Positions 1-9,339 of a stretch of DNA of 64,000 nucleotides are shown piece after piece (position 1 is the first letter of the stretch; each line of letters opens with the position of its first letter). The notes under the pieces are model-generated. The model had not been told where the DNA came from. It made no database searches and saw only the letters and a program-made list of their open reading frames with translations. Origin of the DNA: an uncultured Alcanivorax sp. (GTDB lineage Bacteria; Pseudomonadota; Gammaproteobacteria; Pseudomonadales; Alcanivoracaceae); contig NZ_CAMYIV010000005.1 of assembly GCF_947258575.1 (NCBI RefSeq), forward strand, positions 124,001 to 188,000, in the 5' to 3' direction. The translations under genes and the position numbers were made by a program.

Positions 1-593
1 TTTATGAATTTGCCTCGTCCGGCAACTGCTACAAGCTGCGGCTGGCCATGGCCCAGTTGGGAATACCCTTTCGGCGTATCGAAAAGGATATCACCCGCGG
101 TGAAACCCGCACCGCAGAATTTCTCGCCATCAATCCCAATGGTCGTATACCTGTATTGGTGACACCTGATAACAGGGTGCTGCCCGAATCCAGTGCGGCG
201 CTCTGGTATCTGGCCAGAGACAGTAAACTGATGCCCGTGGATGCGTTTCAGCAAGCCCAGATATTGCAATGGATGTTTTTCGAGCAATACAACCACGAGC
301 CCAATATCGCCACCTCGCGCTACTGGATTCATGTGCTGGGAGAAAAGCAAAAATACGCTGAGGCACTGACGGAAAAACAGCAGAAAGGCCATGACGCCCT
401 GAGTGTTATGGAAACCCATTTGTCAGAGCGGGACTTCTTTGTCGGCAGTGATTATTCCATTGCCGATATTGCCTTGTATGCCTACACCCATGTGGCCGGG
501 CAGGGCGGTTTTTCTCTGGCGAATTATCCGGCGATTCGTGCCTGGCTGAAACGGGTTGAACAGCAACCGGGTTACGTTGCCATGGAAGCGTGA
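1..593 (+). CDS. Glutathione S-transferase family protein (5' end outside window)
   Basis: The reading frame is already open at base 3, so the gene starts upstream of the window; 196 residues are visible. The N-terminal part (YEFASSGNCYKLRLAM) is the start of a GST thioredoxin-fold domain, with Ser/Cys near the usual catalytic position and a PNGRIPVL segment carrying the cis-Pro that binds glutathione. The SAALWYLA stretch matches the SNAILxYLA motif, and a helical C-terminal domain follows (SIADIALYAYTHVA). It presumably conjugates or reduces small electrophiles with glutathione in the cytoplasm. It sits beside two glutathione-dependent formaldehyde genes, but on the opposite strand, so it is not in their operon. 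The GST class cannot be fixed from sequence alone. Confidence 0.88.
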   Translation, partial: YEFASSGNCYKLRLAMAQLGIPFRRIEKDITRGETRTAEFLAINPNGRIPVLVTPDNRVLPESSAALWYLARDSKLMPVDAFQQAQILQWMFFEQYNHEPNIATSRYWIHVLGEKQKYAEALTEKQQKGHDALSVMETHLSERDFFVGSDYSIADIALYAYTHVAGQGGFSLANYPAIRAWLKRVEQQPGYVAMEA

Positions 594-628
594 GAATCCA
601 CAACAGCGGATGACCAAGCGGTAGAACG

Positions 629-726
629 GTAGGGTGGATTAGCCGAAGGCGTAATCCACCATCGACCTGCGCCGTGGTTTGGCGGTGTCTGGCTGGTGGG
701 TTACGCCTTCGGCTAACCCACCCTAC
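629..726. repeat. Inverted repeat, GTAGGGTGGATTAGCC type
   Basis: Two 33-bp arms (629-661 and 694-726) are inverted copies differing at about two positions, separated by 32 bp. Each contains GTAGGGTGG and GCCGAAGGCGTAA. Similar GTAGGGTGGATTA elements are common between genes in proteobacteria. It lies between the converging ends of the GST and fghA genes, so the RNA hairpin could also act as a terminator, although no T-run is present. Confidence 0.7.
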
Positions 727-750
727 GTGATGGCGCTCTGCTCGAAAGAT

Positions 751-1596
751 TTATTGCGTCAGGTGGTGGAAGTGATATTTCAGATGATCGTCAATAAAGC
801 TGGCGATAAAGAAATAGGAATGGTCATAACCGGGCTGCATGCGCAGGGTGATTGGCACGCCGGCTTCCTCGCAGGCGGCGCTGAGAGCTTCTGGTTGTAG
901 TTGACCGTCGGTGTAGAAGTTATCCGCATCGCCCTGGTCCACCATCAAGGCCAGGTCGCTGCCATAGGCCTTGACCAGCTCGCAGGCATCCCAGGCTTTC
1001 CAGCTTTCCTGATCATCACCCAGGAAACCGTTCAGGGCTTTTTTACCCCAGGGGCATTGCATCGGGTGGCTGATCGGCGCGAAGGCGGAGACCGAGGTGT
1101 AGCGCCCCGGGTTTTTCAGGGCGCAGATCAGGGCGCCATGGCCACCCATGGAATGGCCGCTGATGGCCTCGCGACCATTAAGGGGGAAATGGTCACGCAG
1201 CAGTGCCGGCAACTCATCGATCACGTAGTCGTACATGCGGTAGTGCTGGCTCCAGGGGGCGCGGGTGGCGTTCACATAGAAACCGGCACCAGAGCCGAAA
1301 TCATAGCTGTCGTGCTCACCGGGCAGATCGGTGCCGCGCGGACTGGTGTCCGGGCAGACCATGGCCAGGCCCAGCTCGGCGGCGGTGCGTTGAGCGCCGG
1401 CTTTTTGCATGAAGTTTTCATCGGTACAGGTAAGGCCGGACAGCCACCACAGCAGAGGAACGTGGTTTTCATCGGCGGCCGGTGGCAGATAAATGGCGAA
1501 GATCATCTCGCAGTTGAGTACCTGACTGCGGTGCTTGTAGCGTTTCAGCCAGCCACCAAAGGATTTGGTGGCAGAAACCAGTTCGATATCAGACAT
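751..1596 (-). CDS. fghA: S-formylglutathione hydrolase
   Basis: This cytoplasmic serine esterase hydrolyses S-formylglutathione to formate and glutathione, the second step of glutathione-dependent formaldehyde oxidation. The protein is 281 residues, normal for the esterase D family. The nucleophile Ser149 lies in GHSMGGHGAL, and candidate acid and base residues lie in DQGDADNF and GYDHSYFF near the C-terminus. LSGLTCTDENF is the family's oxyanion-side motif. It lies downstream of frmA on the same strand with 126 bp between them, filled by an inverted repeat. The two are probably co-transcribed or co-regulated, as frmA-frmB pairs commonly are. Confidence 0.96.
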   Translation of the reverse strand: MSDIELVSATKSFGGWLKRYKHRSQVLNCEMIFAIYLPPAADENHVPLLWWLSGLTCTDENFMQKAGAQRTAAELGLAMVCPDTSPRGTDLPGEHDSYDFGSGAGFYVNATRAPWSQHYRMYDYVIDELPALLRDHFPLNGREAISGHSMGGHGALICALKNPGRYTSVSAFAPISHPMQCPWGKKALNGFLGDDQESWKAWDACELVKAYGSDLALMVDQGDADNFYTDGQLQPEALSAACEEAGVPITLRMQPGYDHSYFFIASFIDDHLKYHFHHLTQ

Positions 1597-1620
1597 GATT
1601 TATCCTTTCTGACGAAGCCG

Positions 1621-1705
1621 CTGTAGGAGCACCTCTCGAGGTGCGAACCTGGTCTGGCAAGGAGCCCTCTAAAGCAGATTCGCACCTCGAGAGGTGCTCC
1701 TACAG
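1621..1705. repeat. REP-like inverted repeat (CTGTAGGAGC...GCTCCTACAG)
   Basis: Perfectly inverted 27-bp arms (1621-1647 and 1679-1705) begin CTGTAGGAGC and contain the self-complementary core CCTCTCGAGGTGCGAA, separated by a 31-bp spacer. Related elements with the same GTAGGAGC ends recur at 3861, 26237, 30548, 50984 and 59036. It fills the frmA-fghA gap and could affect mRNA stability between the two genes. Confidence 0.75.
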
Positions 1706-1722
1706 TCGGAATTCATTGCATC

Positions 1723-2925
<1,203 letters not shown>

Positions 2926-2969
2926 CTATAAGGCACAATCTGGCAAGAGATTATTGTCAGGTAGCAACA

Positions 2970-3842
2970 ATGCAGCACTGGGATCGTATTGAAGCCTTTG
3001 TAGAAGTAGTACGCCGGGGTTCCTTCGCCGATGCCGCCCGGCACCTGGGGGTGTCCAGCTCCCACGTGAGCCGGCTGGTGTCGCGACTGGAGACCCAGTT
3101 GGGCACCCAGTTGCTTTACCGCACCACCCGGCGCTTGAAGCTCACCGATGCGGGGGCGGTCTACTTCGACCACTGTGGTCAGTTGTTTGACGGTTTCCAG
3201 GAGGCGCTGTCGGCGATCAGTGATTATCAGCAGCGCCCCACCGGGGTGCTGAAGCTGACCTGCGCCACCACCTTTGGTGAGCGCTATATCGCGCCGCTGG
3301 TAAATGATTTTCTGGCCCGCCATCCGCAACTGTCGATACAGCTGGATTTCACCAACCGGCGGGTGGATATCATCGACGAGGGTTTTGATGTAGCCATCCG
3401 TACCGGTGCCCTGCCGGATTCATCGCTGATTGCCCGCAAGCTTTGCCCGCGTCGGGAATACATTGTCGGTTCCGCCGACTATTTCCAGCGCCATGCCCGC
3501 CCCCACACGTTAGGGGAGCTGAGCCAGCACAATTGCCTGCTTGGTTCCGCGGACCAGTGGGCGGTGGATGTGGATGGCCAGCACCGGCAATGGAAAGTGC
3601 AGGGAAGCTGGAAGGGCAACTCCGGCATGGCACTGCTGGATGCAGCCCGTAAGGGCCTGGGATTGGCGCAGCTACCGGATTATTACGTGGAGGATGATCT
3701 GGCCGACGGTCGCCTTGTCTCGGTGCTGGGTCAGTACGCCTGCACCCACACGGCGGTGTGGGTGGTCTATCCACGCCACCGGCATCTGTCGCCCAAGGTG
3801 CGCCAGTTTGTGGATTTTCTGGTGGAGGGTATGGTGCGTTGA
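2970..3842 (+). CDS. LysR-family transcriptional regulator
   Basis: The protein has 290 residues, normal for the family. An N-terminal winged helix (IEAFVEVVRRGSFADAARHLGVSSSHVSRLVSRLE, about residues 6-40) is followed by the usual two-lobed effector domain (from about residue 90, GVLKLTCATTFGERYIAPL). The start at 2970 gives the standard LysR N-terminus; an upstream in-frame ATG at 2886 would add 28 unrelated residues. It is transcribed away from frmA, so regulation of the formaldehyde genes is the simplest hypothesis. Formaldehyde regulators in other bacteria belong to several families, so this is inference. The C-terminal VRQFVDFL is typical of CrgA/DsdC-like members. Confidence 0.93.
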   Translation: MQHWDRIEAFVEVVRRGSFADAARHLGVSSSHVSRLVSRLETQLGTQLLYRTTRRLKLTDAGAVYFDHCGQLFDGFQEALSAISDYQQRPTGVLKLTCATTFGERYIAPLVNDFLARHPQLSIQLDFTNRRVDIIDEGFDVAIRTGALPDSSLIARKLCPRREYIVGSADYFQRHARPHTLGELSQHNCLLGSADQWAVDVDGQHRQWKVQGSWKGNSGMALLDAARKGLGLAQLPDYYVEDDLADGRLVSVLGQYACTHTAVWVVYPRHRHLSPKVRQFVDFLVEGMVR

Positions 3843-3860
3843 AAGACGCTGAAGCCTTTT

Positions 3861-3876
3861 TGTAGGAGCTCCTACA
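3861..3876. repeat. Core-less REP-like palindrome
   Basis: TGTAGGAGCTCCTACA is a perfect 16-bp palindrome. It equals the two outer ends of the larger REP-like element at 1621-1705 joined directly, with the whole core missing. It lies 18 bp after the LysR stop codon. Confidence 0.6.
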
Positions 3877-3896
3877 GCAACTAAAACGGAGTGGAT

Positions 3897-4295
3897 ATGT
3901 ATACGGGAAGCTGTCTTTGCGGCGGCATCACCTTTGAAATCGCCGGTGAGCTGGCGCCGATTCAGGTCTGCCATTGTCAGCAATGTCGCAAGGCCCAGGG
4001 CACGGCACTGGTGACCAATATTCCCGTGGCCAGAGGAAAGCTGCATTGGGTCAGGGGTGAAGCGTTATTGAAACGCTATGAATCTTCGCCGGGCAAGCAG
4101 CGGGTGTTTTGCCGGGAGTGTGGTTCGCCGATTTACAGCTGCCATGAGAGCAAGCCGGGCGTGGTACGGATTCGGGCGGGGCTGCTGAATGAGCCGCTGG
4201 CCACGCGGCCCGCGTTTCATATCTATACGGATTCGGCGTGTAACTGGTGGGCCATCGATGATGGCTTGCCGCAGTATCCCGAAGGCGCGGGATAA
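3897..4295 (+). CDS. GFA / Mss4-like zinc protein (DUF636)
   Basis: The product is 132 residues with the paired cysteine motifs of the GFA fold: CLCGG near the N-terminus, CHCQQCRKAQG around residue 32, and CRECGSPIY around residue 75. These bind structural and catalytic-site zinc in this fold. The family is named after glutathione-dependent formaldehyde-activating enzyme, although many members have no proven activity. ATG at 3897 is preferred over the in-frame GTG at 3891 because ACGGAG lies five bases before it. Its place next to frmA/fghA suggests formaldehyde or glutathione handling, but it may belong to another branch of this broad family. Confidence 0.88.
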   Translation: MYTGSCLCGGITFEIAGELAPIQVCHCQQCRKAQGTALVTNIPVARGKLHWVRGEALLKRYESSPGKQRVFCRECGSPIYSCHESKPGVVRIRAGLLNEPLATRPAFHIYTDSACNWWAIDDGLPQYPEGAG

Positions 4296-4300
4296 AAAAA

Positions 4301-4325
4301 TGCCGGGCGATGGCCCGGCATTTCT
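4301..4325. terminator. Bidirectional rho-independent terminator
   Basis: The stem TGCCGGGC / GCCCGGCA with a GATG loop (4301-4320) is flanked by AAAAAA on the left and TTTCTT on the right. It can therefore stop transcription from the GFA gene (+) and from the converging gene ending at 4328 (-). Confidence 0.9.
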
Positions 4326-4327
4326 TG

Positions 4328-5482
4328 TTACGCCATTTGCGCTTTCAGTGCCTCGATTTCGTGGGCATCACCGTTGCGTGCCGCGAAGGCTTGCCAGTTA
4401 TCGGCGGCATGGCTTTTGAGCACCTTGGCCACACGGGGCAGCTCCGCCTCAGGCAGGTGGCCGAACAGGCCCAGCAGCTTGCTGTCGTGGGCCTGCCCCA
4501 GCGCCTGGCCCAGTGCCTGCGGCTGGCTACTGGTGAGCACATCCACCGCCGGCGTCAGGTGTTCCTGATCCAGTAGCGGCAACAGGGTGAGCAGCTCATC
4601 CCAGCTGTTTTCACTGGCCACGGTGGCAATCAGGCTTTCCATGATGTCTGCTTCGCGCAGCTTGGGCACATTTACCACCATCTGCTGATGCTGGTTGTCC
4701 ATGGCATTCACGGCTTGTAGCAGGTTGGTCCAGAGGCGCTGTTCACTGGCCACTTCGATGATGTGGCTGATGACGGTTTCGCCCTGTTCGGCCACCAGGT
4801 TGCCCATCTGGCCGCGCAGTTCGGTATTCAGGTGCCCGTTCAGGGACAGCACTGCCGGCCACAGTTCATGGTCGGTGGCGGCTTTCAGGGTGGCCCGTTG
4901 CTGCGCTTCGCTGAGCAAGGCCAGCACGGTGTCCAGTTTGCTCTTGTCTTCCAGGTAAAGGGCAATCTTCACCATGGCTTCGCCATCATCGATGTTGCTG
5001 GTGACGGCTTTCAGGGCAGAGGGCTGAATCACCGCCACAAAGCGGGCCAGGGTGATGTGCTCGCCCATGGTCAGCAGAGTCTTGGCAACGGAGGCGACAA
5101 TCTTGTCGGGCATGGCGGCCAGCAGTTCCCGGGAGTACCTGGGCTCCAGGTGGATGCATAGCTTGGCCAGGAAGTCTTCGGGCAGCTTGTCAGCCAGCTT
5201 GATGGCGCGCTCCGGGGGCAGCTCGGAGGCAATCCCGGCGGCCAGTACCGAGCCGAGCACGGTGGTTGCCAGTTTGGCGCTGGCACCGGTGGGCACCAGT
5301 TTGCTGATGCCGGCCAGGCGCTGATAGCTGTCCTGGTGCTGCTCGTAGAAAAAACCGGAGATGGCACTGCGGAACGACGCCAGAGTGTCCAGATTCTGGC
5401 CGTCCAGGAAAGCCAGATCGCTTTCCTGGTTTTCCAGCAAGCGGCTGAGTTTGAGCAGTTCGGCCTGAGTTTCAATATGCAT
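4328..5482 (-). CDS. Hypothetical helical-repeat protein
   Basis: The 384-residue protein has no signal peptide or membrane segment and is predicted here to be almost entirely helical, with many short Leu/Ala-rich repeats (LPEDFLAKLCIHL, ELLAAMPDKIVASVAKTLL, LPEAELPRVAKVL). The spacing resembles HEAT-like or MgtE N-terminal superhelices, but no specific family is recognised. AAGGAGACAGAC gives a strong ribosome site for the start at 5482. It follows the 72-residue gene at 5493-5711 by 10 bp on the same strand, so the two form an operon. A role as a cytoplasmic scaffold or adaptor is possible but unproven. Confidence 0.75.
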   Translation of the reverse strand: MHIETQAELLKLSRLLENQESDLAFLDGQNLDTLASFRSAISGFFYEQHQDSYQRLAGISKLVPTGASAKLATTVLGSVLAAGIASELPPERAIKLADKLPEDFLAKLCIHLEPRYSRELLAAMPDKIVASVAKTLLTMGEHITLARFVAVIQPSALKAVTSNIDDGEAMVKIALYLEDKSKLDTVLALLSEAQQRATLKAATDHELWPAVLSLNGHLNTELRGQMGNLVAEQGETVISHIIEVASEQRLWTNLLQAVNAMDNQHQQMVVNVPKLREADIMESLIATVASENSWDELLTLLPLLDQEHLTPAVDVLTSSQPQALGQALGQAHDSKLLGLFGHLPEAELPRVAKVLKSHAADNWQAFAARNGDAHEIEALKAQMA

Positions 5483-5492
5483 GTCTGTCTCC

Positions 5493-5711
5493 TTAACCGA
5501 ACAGCATTTTTTTCACCGGGCGGCGGAAGGGCCCGGGCACGACGTTAAGTGCGTTGTTCATCGCTTTTTCGACTCTGGCGTCTTTGGTTTCCAGAGCCGC
5601 AAGGACGGCATCGGCCAGTTTGCCGGCCTGATCGGCGGGCAGGGACTCGATAAAGGCCAGCGCGTCAGCTGGCAGCCCCTTGTTCTTCAAGGTACTGATG
5701 GAATCAGACAT
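5493..5711 (-). CDS. Hypothetical small protein, partner of the 4328-5482 gene
   Basis: The 72-residue protein begins after a strong GGAGGAACC ribosome site. It contains a motif similar to the downstream protein: ADALAFIESLPADQAGKLADAVLAAL parallels that protein's LP-D-LAKL helices, suggesting a shared repeat unit. The C-terminus is basic and hydrophobic (PFRRPVKKMLFG), which could contact membrane or a partner. No family is recognised. The tight spacing indicates co-expression with the larger gene. The upstream gap (5712-5939) holds a hairpin (GCGCCCCG/CGGGGCGC, 5730-5755) but no gene. Confidence 0.7.
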   Translation of the reverse strand: MSDSISTLKNKGLPADALAFIESLPADQAGKLADAVLAALETKDARVEKAMNNALNVVPGPFRRPVKKMLFG

Positions 5712-5939
5712 GGTTCCTCCTTCTATGCAGCGCCCCGAAGCAGAATCCGGGGCGCCCTGAATACAGGCTGTCTGGCGCAGCCTGCCTATGGCTGGCGCTA
5801 CTATGCCAGCAATAGAGGAGGATGGGTGTTGCCGAAAAGCCGTTGCCGGGCGGCGCTCAAGAAAGCACAGCCATCCCTTTTCGGCGGTTTGGCGGGCTGA
5901 TAGCGCTGCCGACTCCTGAATTCATCCCGCAGGACAGGG

Positions 5940-6881
5940 TCAGGCGAAATCCATCTGGTCGGTGATGAAGCCCACACTGATGGCGCCGGGGCCGATATTG
6001 ACGCCCCCGGTAAGCCCCATGTGACTGATCAGCAGGTCCACCTCGTGTTTCTCTGTGGTGGCTTTCAGTTGGCTGAAGCCAGGCATCTGGTAGACCGCAT
6101 CCGGGTCGCCGGCATAACTGACGCAGACAATGGGGGTTAATAGCCCCTGTTCCACGCAGGCGCAGGCGTGGGTAAACATCTTTGCCACGGCGGTTTCAAA
6201 GCCGCGCACCTTGGCCACCGGGAAGGTTTGGTCCTGGCGGGCACAGAGGATGGGTTTGATGTCCAGTGCCGAGCCCATCAGGGCCCCGACGAAACCCACG
6301 CTCTTGTCACCTTTCTTGCGGGCGCGCTTGTGGACGTAATAGAGATCCGGCACCACGGCATAGCCTACGGTTTTCGGGGTCAGGTCACTGACGCGCTGGC
6401 GGATATCGCCGACTTTCATGCCGTCATTGATCAGCCGCATGGTTTCCGCAGCCAGCACACCCTGGCCGGCAAACAGCGTCTGGCTGTCACTGACGCGGAT
6501 ACGGAACGGTCCTTCCCGGCCAGCCGCTTCCCGGTATTTCTTGTAGTCGGCGAGGATGGCATGGGCGGCGTCGGTGGCGTTCTCGAAAATCGGACTACGG
6601 CTTTTCGGCACCGTCTGCACCAGAGCGTAGTCGAATTCCCCTACTGCCTGTTCCAGGAACAGGGTGCGGATCTGATCCACCGTTGGCGGTGCGGTTTCCG
6701 CGTCGTGGTTCTTGTCCACTTCGTGGCGGGCGTAAAACTCCCGGGCCCGTTGCGGGTCGCGGTCATCCACGAAAATTTCCTTGCCGATGCGGATGGGCAC
6801 CGGCATTACCAGGATGTTGTTAGCGTCAATAAAGTCCTTGGGCAGATCACAACCCGAGTCCACAACCAGACCGATTCTCAT
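5940..6881 (-). CDS. DegV family protein
   Basis: The 313-residue protein begins MRIGLVVDSGCDLP, the typical DegV start in which the Asp/Ser cluster lines the fatty-acid site. A second lobe contains RVSDSQTLFAGQGVLAAE, matching the DS-x2-S/A-GxG motif. The C-terminus (GPGAISVGF) resembles the GTGPGAxGVxF ending of the family. DegV proteins bind fatty acids; in Firmicutes the FakB members present acyl chains to a FakA kinase. No FakA is visible here, so the exact job is unclear. In a lipid-degrading organism a fatty-acid-binding role is plausible. GGAAG precedes the start. It is monocistronic by spacing. Confidence 0.9.
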   Translation of the reverse strand: MRIGLVVDSGCDLPKDFIDANNILVMPVPIRIGKEIFVDDRDPQRAREFYARHEVDKNHDAETAPPTVDQIRTLFLEQAVGEFDYALVQTVPKSRSPIFENATDAAHAILADYKKYREAAGREGPFRIRVSDSQTLFAGQGVLAAETMRLINDGMKVGDIRQRVSDLTPKTVGYAVVPDLYYVHKRARKKGDKSVGFVGALMGSALDIKPILCARQDQTFPVAKVRGFETAVAKMFTHACACVEQGLLTPIVCVSYAGDPDAVYQMPGFSQLKATTEKHEVDLLISHMGLTGGVNIGPGAISVGFITDQMDFA

Positions 6882-7000
6882 TGTTATGCTTCCTGTGGGA
6901 AGGGTAACAATGAGTCTAGTACCGCCGTTCCGTTACTGACGTCTTTTTGCGTATGGGATTGGTTAGGGGCTGTTACAAGGCGCAAGGTGGCGACGATGCG

Positions 7001-8461
7001 CTACTGAATATTGCCGCCCACCTGGATCACCTTCAGGGTGTTGGTGCCGCCGTGGGCATCGTTGTAGTTGCCCTTGGTGATCAGTACCCGGTCGCCCTCC
7101 TGTACCACCCCCATTTCTTCCAGGATCGCCACTGCACGGCGGTTTACTTCATCGCTGGCAATGGCATGGCTATCAAAGGGGATAGCGCGCACGCCACGCA
7201 GGATCGCCACCCGGCGCTGGCTGCTGGGGTAGGGAGTAAAGGCATAGATGGGAATGCCGGAGCGCAGTCTCGACATCAGCCGCGGAGTGTTGCCGCTTTC
7301 GGTCATGGCGATGATGGCGGTGACGTTGCTGAGACGGTTGGCAGCCTGCATGGCGGCCATGGCAATGACTTCATCGATGTTGTCGGTATTGTCGTTGATG
7401 GGACGGTCCGTGCGCCTTTCCTGCCAGGTACGCTCTGCGCCAAGAATGATGCGGTCCATGGCCTGTACGGTTTCTACCGGATATTCACCTACTGCGGTTT
7501 CCGCTGACAGCATTACCGCATCGGTGCCATCCAGTACTGCATTGGCCACATCGGAGACTTCCGCACGGGTGGGTTGTGGGCTATGAATCATGGATTCCAT
7601 CATCTGTGTGGCGGTGATGACGAAACGGTTCAGTGCTCGTGCCCGGCGAATAATATGTTTCTGCACTCCCACCAGTTCGGCGTCGCCAATCTCCACCGCC
7701 AGATCACCGCGCGCCACCATGACGCCGTCGGAGGCCTCGATGATGGCATCCAGAGTGGCGTCGTCTGCCACTGCTTCGGCTCGTTCAATCTTGGCAATAA
7801 TGCCGCCCTGGCCGCCGGCCTGCTGATAGCGCAGGCGGGCTTCTTCCACATCGTCAGCATCGCGAGGAAAGGAGAGAGCAAGAAAATCCACGTCCATATC
7901 GGCGGCGGTGATGATGTCAGCCAGATCCTTGTCGGTCAGCGCCCGGGCGCTGAGCCCGCCCCCCTTGCGGTTCACCCCCTTGTGATCCGACAGCTCGCCG
8001 CCCACCAGCACCGTACAGTCCACCCGGGTGCCGTTGATGGCGGTGACTTTCAGCTCCAGCAGGCCGTCGTTAAGCAGCAACACATCGCCGGGTTGGCAAT
8101 CGTCCGGGAGTGGTGGATAACTCACGCCGACCTGTTGGTCGTTGCCGGCATCGTCTGCCAGGGCGGTATCCAGGGCAAAGGGTTGGCCGGCCTTCAGCAG
8201 GATGGGGCCACCGGGAAAGCTGCCGATACGGATTTTCGGACCTTGCAGGTCTGCCAGAATCGCCACGTGCTCGCCACATTGCTCGGCGCAGTGGCGAATG
8301 GTTTGCGCGGTTTGCCGGTGAGTGTCGGCGTTGCCGTGGGAAAAGTTCAGGCGGAACACATTGACGCCAGCCCGGATCAGGGCATCGAGTCGAGACTCGG
8401 AGGACGATGCAGGGCCAACGGTGGCGACAATCTTGGTACGGCGCAGGGGGGAGCGGGACAT
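7001..8461 (-). CDS. pykA: Pyruvate kinase
   Basis: This enzyme converts phosphoenolpyruvate and ADP to pyruvate and ATP. With the start at 8461 it has 486 residues, close to E. coli PykA (480). Visible signatures are RRTKIVATVGPASSS at the N-terminus, the PEP-site FRLNFSHG, GVMVARGDLAVEIG, the active-site helix ITATQMMESMI, and DGTDAVMLSAETAVGEYP. In-frame ATGs at 8470 and 8476 are possible starts because no strong ribosome site marks one of them; extension to 8548 is unlikely. Its presence fits the glycolytic/gluconeogenic cluster at 14-20 kb. Confidence 0.95.
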   Translation of the reverse strand: MSRSPLRRTKIVATVGPASSSESRLDALIRAGVNVFRLNFSHGNADTHRQTAQTIRHCAEQCGEHVAILADLQGPKIRIGSFPGGPILLKAGQPFALDTALADDAGNDQQVGVSYPPLPDDCQPGDVLLLNDGLLELKVTAINGTRVDCTVLVGGELSDHKGVNRKGGGLSARALTDKDLADIITAADMDVDFLALSFPRDADDVEEARLRYQQAGGQGGIIAKIERAEAVADDATLDAIIEASDGVMVARGDLAVEIGDAELVGVQKHIIRRARALNRFVITATQMMESMIHSPQPTRAEVSDVANAVLDGTDAVMLSAETAVGEYPVETVQAMDRIILGAERTWQERRTDRPINDNTDNIDEVIAMAAMQAANRLSNVTAIIAMTESGNTPRLMSRLRSGIPIYAFTPYPSSQRRVAILRGVRAIPFDSHAIASDEVNRRAVAILEEMGVVQEGDRVLITKGNYNDAHGGTNTLKVIQVGGNIQ

Positions 8462-8544
8462 TCGAAGCATTTCCATCAGCTGATTTTTGCTCAGCATACC
8501 ATGGTGATCTGGCGGAGGGATGACAGTGTGTCGGCAGTGAGCAG

Positions 8545-8572
8545 ACAAAAAATACCCCCGCGAAGGCGGGGG
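8545..8572 (-). terminator. Rho-independent terminator of the ybaK-like gene
   Basis: The stem ACCCCCGC / GCGGGGGT with a GAAG loop spans 8553-8572. On the minus strand it is followed by ATTTTTTG. It lies 28 bp past the stop of the 8601-9068 gene, reading in the same direction. Confidence 0.85.
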
Positions 8573-8600
8573 TAAGAGGGGATCGTGATGCTGGTGAAAA

Positions 8601-9068
8601 TCAATGCAGCATGGCGAAGGAGCAGGACTGGGCTTCGCTCAGACGGAGAAAATCGCCCATGCCCATCTTGATCACTTCCGTGTGGGTGCCGGCATTAAAG
8701 GCCAGCCAGTCTTCGCTGATCATGGTGTCATCCACATACACCTTCATGTTGTAGAGATTGCCGAACGGTGGTTCGCCACCGGGTTCGCAAAGCGGGAAGC
8801 GATCCTTGAAATCCTCCTCCTGAGCCAGCCGGACGCTGTTGGCATTCAGCGCCTGGCGCAACCGGTCCGGTTCCAGGTATTGATCCGATGGCAGCACCGC
8901 CATGGCCAGTTCGCCATCCACATCCACGATAACCGTTTTGGCCATGTGTCGTCCGGGAATATGGCTGGACTGGGCCACCTCGGAAGCGGTAATGGCTGGC
9001 GGGTGGTTATAGCAGTGATAGTTCACATTGTTGTTGTCGAGAAAATCAGCCAGTGCGCGGGCAGGCAT
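8601..9068 (-). CDS. YbaK/EbsC-type aminoacyl-tRNA deacylase
   Basis: The 155-residue protein has the YbaK fold throughout, with HPPAITASEVAQSSHIPGRHMAKTVIV at the front, the conserved GGEPPFGNL active-site turn, and FNAGTHTEVIKM near the end. Family members hydrolyse mischarged tRNAs (ProXp, YbaK or INS-like editing); the substrate cannot be told from sequence. It starts after a strong AGGAGG ribosome site and ends at its own terminator, so it is probably monocistronic. Confidence 0.88.
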   Translation of the reverse strand: MPARALADFLDNNNVNYHCYNHPPAITASEVAQSSHIPGRHMAKTVIVDVDGELAMAVLPSDQYLEPDRLRQALNANSVRLAQEEDFKDRFPLCEPGGEPPFGNLYNMKVYVDDTMISEDWLAFNAGTHTEVIKMGMGDFLRLSEAQSCSFAMLH

Positions 9069-9233
9069 GATAGACCTCCTCCCGGAGATGGTAGGCCGGG
9101 AATAGCGAGCCGCCGCAGGGACAGTTTGTGACCGGCCCTGGGCCAGCTCTGTGAATGTTCATATTCAAGCTTAGGGAGGAGGGTGCAGGTGGGGAAATAC
9201 GGTTATACGCTAAGGGAAATAGCGGAATGGCAT

Positions 9234-9258
9234 AATAGTTAACAGTTAATAGCGAAAA
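9234..9258. repeat. Dispersed AACAGTTAATAG repeat, copy 1
   Basis: AATAGTTAACAGTTAATAG followed by CGAAAA matches copies at 29223-29259 and 30498-30536. All three lie between genes. Next to this copy (9308-9336) is a short tandem array of TTCACTG/TTCACAG units. The rest of the 9069-9339 gap holds only the metF terminator. Confidence 0.55.
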
Positions 9259-9269
9259 TCAAGAGCCAA

Positions 9270-9308
9270 AAAATTGACAAGATAGGCAGCTACACCAGCC
9301 TATCTTGT
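9270..9308 (-). terminator. Rho-independent terminator of metF
   Basis: Arms ACAAGATAGGC (9277-9287) and GCCTATCTTGT (9298-9308) form an 11-bp stem with a 10-nt loop. On the minus strand the stem is followed by CAATTTTTTGG. It lies about 30 bp after the metF stop. Confidence 0.85.
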
Positions 9309-9339
9309 TCACTGTTCACTGTTCACAGTTCACTGCCTG

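Noticed and set aside
679-900. A 73-residue plus-strand ORF between GST and fghA
   Set aside because: It runs through the inverted repeat at 694-726 and then antisense to fghA, with no ribosome site.
9308-9336. CRISPR-like or phage-type tandem repeats (TTCACTG units)
   Set aside because: Only about four 7-bp units without spacers; too small for a CRISPR array and next to a terminator.
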